NCBI GenBank assembly: GCA_017452335.1
Contig: JAFTMP010000041.1
Span: 1 to 20,918 of the forward strand
Source: Clostridia bacterium
GTDB lineage: Bacteria; Bacillota; Clostridia; Oscillospirales; CAG-272
Reading direction: 5' to 3'
DNA length: 20,918 nt
Shown here: piece by piece, positions 16,152-20,918 of the stretch
Layout of the letters: each line of letters begins with the position of its first letter
How positions within the stretch are numbered: position 1 is the stretch's first letter
Notes under the pieces: generated by a model
What the model was told of the DNA's origin: nothing
What the model saw: the letters and a program-made list of their open reading frames with translations, nothing else
The model's database searches: none
Translations under genes and position numbers: made by a program

Positions 16152-16622
16152 TCAAATGGTGAAATCATTTTCCGCTTTGATGGCAGTGGCTTCTTCGATC
16201 ACGTTTTTAACCACTTTAACCACCAATCCCACGAAAATGATTACAAATCCCACTACGCACGCCATTTTGAACCAGGGAGTCAACAGCGCAAACAGCACGC
16301 CGACCAGCACCGTTAAACGGGCAATGATCTTCAAAAAGGAGACGGCTTTTGGGGTGAAGATCTCGCCGTTTCTTGTGAGCCGAAGCAGAGCGAGCAGTAC
16401 ACCGTCTGCAATCAGCGCTAAGATCAGCAGCAGATAACCGTCAATATAGACGAAGATTTTTTCCCCAAGGGTGGGCAATTCGCCTGTAAACATGGAAAGG
16501 GTGTTGGTGCATTTCCACTCCACGTAAAAGGGCAAGAGGATCGCGGTAAAGAAAATTGCCGCCAAGCCTACTAAAGAAAAGACAATGGAGAGGGAAAGCG
16601 AGAGATTTTTGCCGTATTTCAT
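16152..16622 (-). CDS. DUF2975 membrane protein
   Basis: A 156-residue integral membrane protein with four hydrophobic helices (about 8-32, 57-80, 94-114 and 118-140) and a short charged C-terminus. The length, the helix layout and the NGEIFTPKAVSFLKIIA stretch after the second helix are typical of DUF2975. Its gene is almost always next to a YozG-like XRE regulator, as here, suggesting they work as a pair; the mechanism is unknown. ATG 16622 follows AAAGGAG, and a near-consensus promoter lies upstream. It is the first gene of the minus-strand operon. Confidence 0.9.
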   Translation of the reverse strand: MKYGKNLSLSLSIVFSLVGLAAIFFTAILLPFYVEWKCTNTLSMFTGELPTLGEKIFVYIDGYLLLILALIADGVLLALLRLTRNGEIFTPKAVSFLKIIARLTVLVGVLFALLTPWFKMACVVGFVIIFVGLVVKVVKNVIEEATAIKAENDFTI

Positions 16623-16655
16623 AAAGAGAACGCTCCTTTGTATCGTACTGTCAGC

Positions 16656-16684
16656 AGTATAGCATAGATATATGCGTTTGTCAA
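16656..16684 (-). promoter_or_regulatory. Predicted sigma-A promoter of the DUF2975-XRE-DUF4173 operon
   Basis: Minus strand: perfect TTGACA (16684-16679), 17-bp spacer, TATACT (16661-16656) with TGC before it. It is the strongest-looking promoter in the window. Such a strong core suggests control by a repressor, with the encoded XRE protein the obvious candidate. A weak inverted pair CGATA...TATCG (16703-16707 and 16721-16725) lies just upstream. Confidence 0.85.
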
Positions 16685-16795
16685 TATCTTTTTATTGAAA
16701 AACGATAATTTTTTCTCGTCTATCGAAAATGGCGCGTCTGTGGTAGAGGACTTGAGGCGGGATGAGGGGAGAATTTTGAAAGTTTTAAAAAACTA

Positions 16796-16824
16796 TTGCC
16801 ATTCGGCGCTTTTGGTGCTATAAT
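16796..16824 (+). promoter_or_regulatory. Predicted sigma-A promoter of the dat-alr-argS operon
   Basis: TTGCCA (16796-16801), 17-bp spacer, TATAAT (16819-16824) with TGC before the -10. It is divergent from the DUF2975 promoter in a 239-bp gap that contains nothing else I recognise. Confidence 0.85.
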
Positions 16825-16861
16825 GTAACTGTCTAAATATGCCTTGAAAGAGGAGATTGCC

Positions 16862-17707
16862 ATGAAAACACTGGGATATTACAACGGAAAATTCGGTGAA
16901 CTGCATGAAATGACGGTTCCCATGAACGATCGGGTCTGCTATTTCGGAGACGGTGTCTACGAAGCCACCCTTGCCCGAAACTATACCATTTATTGTCTTG
17001 ATGAACATATCGACCGCCTGTTTTCCAGTATGGCGCAGTTATCCATTCCCGCGCCCATGAGCAAGGAAGAAATGAAGGAAGAACTATACCGCATGGTGCG
17101 CAAGATGGACGAGGGGGATCTGCTGGTATACTGGCAGGTGACAAGAGGCACGGGACTGCGCAACCACGCTTTTCCCGAAGAGCCCTGCTCCAATTTGTGG
17201 ATCGCCCTTTGGGAGGGACACGCTGCTGATCTTTCAGAGCCCATTTGCTTAACGCACACCGAGGATACCCGCTTTTTGCACTGCAACATCAAAACGCTGA
17301 ACTTGATCCCCTCGGTCATGGCGTCTCAAAAGGCGAAGGAGCTGGGGGTAAGTGAATGTGTGTTTCACAGAGGAGATATTGTGACCGAATGTGCCCACTC
17401 CAACATTCATATATTGAAGAACGGGGTGTTCATCACCCACCCTGCCGACTGCTATATTTTGCCCGGCATTGCACGAAAGAATCTGCTGGACTACTGCCGT
17501 CAAAACGGTATTCCCACCGAAGAGCGTCCCTTTACCATGGAGGAGCTGTATGATGCCGATGAGGTGATCGTTTCTTCCTCGGGCTCCTTTGCCCTGCGGG
17601 CGCTGAAAATGGACGAGCGGGACATCGGCGGCAAGGATGAGCAATTGATGAAGCGTTTGCAGAACGCCATGAATGCCCATTACTATGAACAAACCGAGGG
17701 CAGATAA
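16862..17707 (+). CDS. dat: D-amino-acid transaminase (aminotransferase class IV)
   Basis: A PLP enzyme that interconverts D-alanine and 2-oxoglutarate with pyruvate and D-glutamate, supplying D-glutamate for peptidoglycan. The 281 residues match the family length. YYNGKFGELHEMTVPMNDRV and YFGDGVYEA (27-35) are the D-transaminase signature. NIKTLNLIPSV holds the PLP lysine at 144, next to position 145 of the Bacillus enzyme. Glu176 in GDIVTECAHSN matches the conserved cofactor-contacting Glu, and THPADCYILPGIAR follows. ATG 16862 follows AGAGGAG; an in-frame TTG at 16844 is less likely. alr follows after 9 bases, which supports a D-amino-acid role rather than a branched-chain one. Confidence 0.94.
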   Translation: MKTLGYYNGKFGELHEMTVPMNDRVCYFGDGVYEATLARNYTIYCLDEHIDRLFSSMAQLSIPAPMSKEEMKEELYRMVRKMDEGDLLVYWQVTRGTGLRNHAFPEEPCSNLWIALWEGHAADLSEPICLTHTEDTRFLHCNIKTLNLIPSVMASQKAKELGVSECVFHRGDIVTECAHSNIHILKNGVFITHPADCYILPGIARKNLLDYCRQNGIPTEERPFTMEELYDADEVIVSSSGSFALRALKMDERDIGGKDEQLMKRLQNAMNAHYYEQTEGR

Positions 17708-17716
17708 GGAGAGAAC

Positions 17717-18883
17717 ATGGATCTTTTAACATTCCGTACCTGGACGGAAATTGATCTGGATGCACTGATACACAACCACGGGGTGGCAAGAAAAAACTTG
17801 CCCGACGGGGTGAAGAGCTGTCTTGTGGTGAAAGCCGATGCCTACGGGCACGGGGCGGTGCGCACCGCACGGCTTTTTGAGGGGCATTGCGACTACTTTG
17901 CCGTAGCGATGGTAGAGGAGGCGTATGAGCTGCGCCGTGCAGGCATCAAAACGCCCATTCTCGTTTTGGGCGTGGTGCCCGAGGGGCATTATGAGGGCGC
18001 CATCAAGCAAGATGTGACGCTGACGCTTACCTGCAAGGAAGACGGCGCGCGCTTAAATGCCGTTGCAAAGCGTCTTTCAAAGAAGGCAAAGGTACATATT
18101 GCGCTGGATACCGGCATGGGGCGCATCGGCTTTTTGCCCTGCGATGACACACTTGAAGAGCTTGAGGCGCTGTGCCATGAGGAATTTTTGCAGGTGGAAG
18201 GGATCTTCACCCATTTTGCCTGTGCCGATCAAGAGGAAAATGACTTTTCAAGAAGACAGCAGGAGTGCTTTGCCCGCTTTATAGAGGCGCTTGAAGCGCG
18301 GGGCGTTTTGATACCCTTGAAGCATTTATACAATTCTGCGGCGATCTGCACCATGGATCAGCCCGAGGGCATGGTGAGAGAAGGGCTGATCCTATACGGT
18401 ATCTCGCCCTTAGAACAGGATTTAGAGAGCCTGCTTCCTGCCATGACCATGAAAAGCAGGATCATTCAAGTAAAGACTCTGCCTGCGGGCTGTCCCATTT
18501 CCTATGGAAGCACCTACCGCACTACAAAAGAAACGCTTGTGGCAACCGTTGCCGCAGGGTATGGGGACGGCGTGCCCCGCGCCCTTTCCAATAAAGGGCG
18601 GGTGTATGTGCACGGCGCGTACGCGCCCATCATCGGGCGCATTTGCATGGATCAGTTTATGATCGACGTGACCCACATTCCCGGGGTTCAAAGCGGGGAA
18701 GAAGTGGAGCTCTTTGGCAGAGCCATCGGGGCAAGGGAGGTTATGGACCTTTGCGGAGGTATTGCCTACGAGCTTTTATGCGGGGTGAATAAACGGGTGC
18801 CCCGAGTCTACATGAAGGATGGGAAAATTGAGAGCATTGCCACCATCCTGCCCGAATATGAAGATTTAAAAGAGAACGATTGA
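17717..18883 (+). CDS. alr: Alanine racemase
   Basis: Converts L-alanine to D-alanine with PLP, for peptidoglycan. The 388 residues have the PLP lysine at exactly position 39 (VVKADAYGHG) and the second catalytic base, Tyr263, in ISYGSTY, matching Tyr265 of the Geobacillus enzyme. AGYGDG, SNKGRVYVHG and GRICMDQFMIDVT follow, as in all members. The dimer-forming C-terminal beta domain is complete (to RVPRVYMKDGK). ATG 17717 follows AAGGAGAG. It sits nine bases after dat and 22 bases before argS, so the three are probably one transcript. Pairing with dat gives a two-step route from L-Ala to D-Glu. Confidence 0.98.
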   Translation: MDLLTFRTWTEIDLDALIHNHGVARKNLPDGVKSCLVVKADAYGHGAVRTARLFEGHCDYFAVAMVEEAYELRRAGIKTPILVLGVVPEGHYEGAIKQDVTLTLTCKEDGARLNAVAKRLSKKAKVHIALDTGMGRIGFLPCDDTLEELEALCHEEFLQVEGIFTHFACADQEENDFSRRQQECFARFIEALEARGVLIPLKHLYNSAAICTMDQPEGMVREGLILYGISPLEQDLESLLPAMTMKSRIIQVKTLPAGCPISYGSTYRTTKETLVATVAAGYGDGVPRALSNKGRVYVHGAYAPIIGRICMDQFMIDVTHIPGVQSGEEVELFGRAIGAREVMDLCGGIAYELLCGVNKRVPRVYMKDGKIESIATILPEYEDLKEND

Positions 18884-18905
18884 CAACCGAAAGGATATAC
18901 AAAAG

Positions 18906-20675
18906 ATGAATACCATTACAACGACCTTGAGCCTTCTTTGCAAGGAAGCATTTGAAGCCTGCGGATACGACGGCGCCCTTGGCGTGGTGACCAAGTCCGA
19001 CCGCCCCGAGCTTTGCCAGTTCCAGTGCAACGGCGCCATGAAGGGCGCAAAGCTTTATAAACTCCCTCCCTTTAAGATCGCCGCCGCCGTGACCGAAAAG
19101 CTTGCCGAAAACCCTGCCTTTGAGAAGGTGGAAATGGCAATGCCCGGCTTTATCAATATGACGCTGAAAAATGAATATCTGGCGTCCTTTATCAACGATA
19201 CCGCAACCGATCCCGCAAAGGGCATGCCTCAGCTTTTGGCAGGCAAAAAGGTGCTGGTGGACTATGGCGGACCCAATGTGGCAAAGCCTTTGCACATCGG
19301 GCATTTACGCTCTGCCATCATCGGTGAATCCATCAAGCGCATCTGCCTTGCCGCAGGTGCCGATGCCTTTGGTGATACGCACCTGGGTGACTGGGGCTTG
19401 CAGATGGGTCTGGTGATCACCGAACTTCGGGAACGCCACCCCGATTGGCGGTGCTTTGCCCCCGATTTTAATCCCGAAAAGGACACCGTGCCCCCCATTG
19501 ACGTAAAGGAGCTTAATGAAGTCTACCCCTGCGCCTCGGGCAAGAGTAAGACCGATCCCGAATATTCAAGGGTCGCCCACGAGGTTACCGCACAGCTTCA
19601 GAAAAAGCATCCCGGTTATTATGCCCTGTGGAAGTCCTTTATGGAGGTGTCCAAAGCCGATATGAAGAGCATCTACGACCGTCTGAACGTGGATTTTGAA
19701 TATTGGTACGGTGAATCGGATGCTGAGGACTATGTGGAGGAGCTGCTGGCTTTGCTTGAAGAAAAGAAGCTGCTTGAAGAAAGCGAGGGCGCCCGCGTGG
19801 TGCGCGTTTCCAAGGAAGAGGACAACGCTCCCATGCCTCCCGTGATCATCAAGAAGTCGGACAATTCCAACATCTACGCCACCACCGACCTTGCCACCAT
19901 GATTCAGAGAAAGAAACTCTTCGACCCCGACTATGTGTGGTACGTGGTGGACAAGAGACAGGGTCTGCACTTTACCCAGATTTTCCGTTGCGAAAAGCTT
20001 GCGGGCATTTTGAAGGAAGAGTGCTCTTGCGAGCATTTGGGCTTTGGCACCATGAACGGAGCGGACGGCAAGCCCTTCAAGACCAGAGACGGCGGGGTGA
20101 TGCAGTTAAACTCTCTGCTGGATACCGCCTACGAAAAGGCGCTTGAAAGCCTTGATCCCGCGAAATTCAGAGATGAGGCGCACAGAAAAGAGGTGGCAGA
20201 CCGACTTTCTGTGGCATCGGTGAAGTTCGGCGACCTCATTAACAACCGTGCAAAGGACTATATTTTCGACTTTGACCGTTTTCTTTCCTGCGAAGGAAAG
20301 ACGGGGGCGTATCTGCTTTACACCGTGACCCGTATCACCAGCCTGCTGGCAAAGGCAGACAAGGAGGGCGCTGTCATTCCCGAAAGCCTTGACACCTCCG
20401 TGACTCTTTCTCCCGCCGAGAAGGATCTGCTGCTGACCCTTGCCGACGTGGGCGAGTATTTTGAGCAGGCAGTGAATGAGCGTGCCCCCAACTACATCGC
20501 CGAGGCGGCGTACCGCATTGCCTCTGCCTTCTCGGTATTCTATCACGATGACCGCATCCTTTCCGAGGAGGACGAAGCAAAGAAGCAGAACCGTCTTGCC
20601 CTTTGCAGACTCACAAGAGATAAGATGATCTTCTTAACAGACCTGTTGGGCATTGAAACGGTTGACGTGATGTAA
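18906..20675 (+). CDS. argS: Arginyl-tRNA synthetase
   Basis: Class I aminoacyl-tRNA synthetase that charges tRNA-Arg, acting in the cytoplasm; it needs tRNA to activate arginine. The 589 residues show the N-terminal additional domain (about 1-110), then DYGGPNVAKPLHIGHLRSAIIGES with HIGH at 130-133. The KMSKS position carries the divergent GKPFKTRDGG usual for ArgS. The DALR anticodon-binding domain includes FLSCEGKTGAYLLYTVTRI and ends in LLGIETVDVM. ATG 18906 follows AAAGGA. Its position after alr is not a standard arrangement I know. It is the last gene of the operon and is followed by a hairpin and the structured repeat. Confidence 0.98.
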   Translation: MNTITTTLSLLCKEAFEACGYDGALGVVTKSDRPELCQFQCNGAMKGAKLYKLPPFKIAAAVTEKLAENPAFEKVEMAMPGFINMTLKNEYLASFINDTATDPAKGMPQLLAGKKVLVDYGGPNVAKPLHIGHLRSAIIGESIKRICLAAGADAFGDTHLGDWGLQMGLVITELRERHPDWRCFAPDFNPEKDTVPPIDVKELNEVYPCASGKSKTDPEYSRVAHEVTAQLQKKHPGYYALWKSFMEVSKADMKSIYDRLNVDFEYWYGESDAEDYVEELLALLEEKKLLEESEGARVVRVSKEEDNAPMPPVIIKKSDNSNIYATTDLATMIQRKKLFDPDYVWYVVDKRQGLHFTQIFRCEKLAGILKEECSCEHLGFGTMNGADGKPFKTRDGGVMQLNSLLDTAYEKALESLDPAKFRDEAHRKEVADRLSVASVKFGDLINNRAKDYIFDFDRFLSCEGKTGAYLLYTVTRITSLLAKADKEGAVIPESLDTSVTLSPAEKDLLLTLADVGEYFEQAVNERAPNYIAEAAYRIASAFSVFYHDDRILSEEDEAKKQNRLALCRLTRDKMIFLTDLLGIETVDVM

Positions 20676-20687
20676 AATTGTGAAAAA

Positions 20688-20712
20688 CGGAGATGCCCGC
20701 AGGGCATCTTCG
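20688..20712. terminator. Hairpin after argS
   Basis: CGGAGATGCCC (20688-20698) pairs with GGGCATCTTCG (20702-20712), with one G-T wobble, around GCA. No T-run follows, so terminator activity is uncertain. A near-identical perfect hairpin is at 20864-20890. Confidence 0.5.
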
Positions 20713-20730
20713 CGGAGTGTGTCGATGCCC

Positions 20731-20852
20731 CCTTTTTCAAAAGAAAAACGGCTTTATAACCGCCATTCTTTCGAAGTTTTTGAGGGTTTTTAGGGGACTT
20801 TTTACAAAAAGTCTCCTAAATGGGGGTTGGGGCAAAGCCCCAAATAGCTTTT
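20731..20852 (+). repeat. Structured intergenic repeat, copy 2
   Basis: Second copy of the element at 2121-2237, same orientation, again downstream of a + strand operon. The long stem is TTTAGGGGACTTTTT (20789-20803) with AAAAAGTCTCCTAAA (20806-20820), 15 pairs including one G-T wobble. The second is TTGGGGC (20827-20833) with GCCCCAA (20837-20843). The arms differ from copy 1 mostly in matched pairs. The region 20676-20918 contains no gene; besides this element it holds only the two hairpins described separately. Confidence 0.8.
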
Positions 20853-20863
20853 CGACAGATCAA

Positions 20864-20890
20864 CCGGAGATGCCCGCAGGGCATCTCCGG
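20864..20890. repeat. Perfect 12-bp hairpin flanking repeat copy 2
   Basis: CCGGAGATGCCC (20864-20875) and GGGCATCTCCGG (20879-20890) around GCA. The core GGAGATGCCCGCAGGGCATCT is shared with the hairpin at 20688-20712, so the structured repeat is bracketed by two copies of a second palindromic element. Confidence 0.65.
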
Positions 20891-20918
20891 AAATGCTTTG
20901 TAAGGATACCTTACAGAA

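Noticed and set aside
16703..16725. CGATA...TATCG inverted pair as the XRE operator
   Set aside because: Arms are only five bases with 13 between; too weak to list as an operator without other copies or footprint data.

Overview
The window looks like chromosomal DNA from an uncultured anaerobic Bacillota, most likely class Clostridia. The basis is the gene content: a DUF362 ferredoxin, the DUF2975/XRE pair, a DUF4173-type membrane protein, a DUF2974 lipase-like protein, D-amino-acid transaminase next to alanine racemase, and an IspE of the MEP pathway. Strong AGGAGG-type ribosome binding sites and sigma-A promoters with TGn extended -10 boxes agree. I see no phage, transposase, CRISPR, rRNA or tRNA gene. 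Nearly every base is in a recognisable gene or a short intergenic stretch, and most operon ends carry inverted repeats.

Layout. 19-2090: two tandem secreted paralogs of unknown function with a (S/P)PKAG + membrane segment + KKRR tail resembling a sortase signal. 2121-2280: a structured repeat, then a terminator shared with typA. 2286-4109 (-): GTPase TypA/BipA. 4340-6998 (+): an MBOAT O-acyltransferase and its DHHW/AlgJ-like partner, a two-gene unit for acetylating an exported glycan. 7133-8035 (+): a diacylglycerol/lipid kinase family protein. 8082-9728 (-): an AI-2E/PerM family membrane protein with a long disordered N/Q/K-rich tail. 9902-13252 (+): DUF362 ferredoxin, ispE and a DUF2974 alpha/beta hydrolase. 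13394-16622 (-): DUF2975 membrane protein, small XRE regulator, DUF4173-type membrane protein and a five-helix membrane protein. 16862-20675 (+): dat, alr and argS.

How the genes work together. dat and alr together supply D-alanine and D-glutamate for peptidoglycan. The MBOAT/DHHW pair decorates a cell-surface polymer. IspE feeds isoprenoid synthesis (undecaprenyl carrier), and DagK-like proteins recycle or modify membrane lipids. The window is thus enriched in cell-envelope functions. The XRE/DUF2975/DUF4173 operon looks like a self-contained membrane-linked regulatory unit.

Most unusual observations. (1) An intergenic element of about 120 bp occurs twice (2121-2237 and 20731-20852), each time downstream of a + strand gene. 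Its 15-bp stem is kept by four compensatory base-pair changes, so the structure itself appears to be under selection. (2) A C6 run near the end of the DUF4173 gene throws the reading frame; restoring it adds 30 residues that exactly fill the gap before the next gene. (3) The tandem secreted paralogs have a sortase-like motif with Ala in place of Thr.
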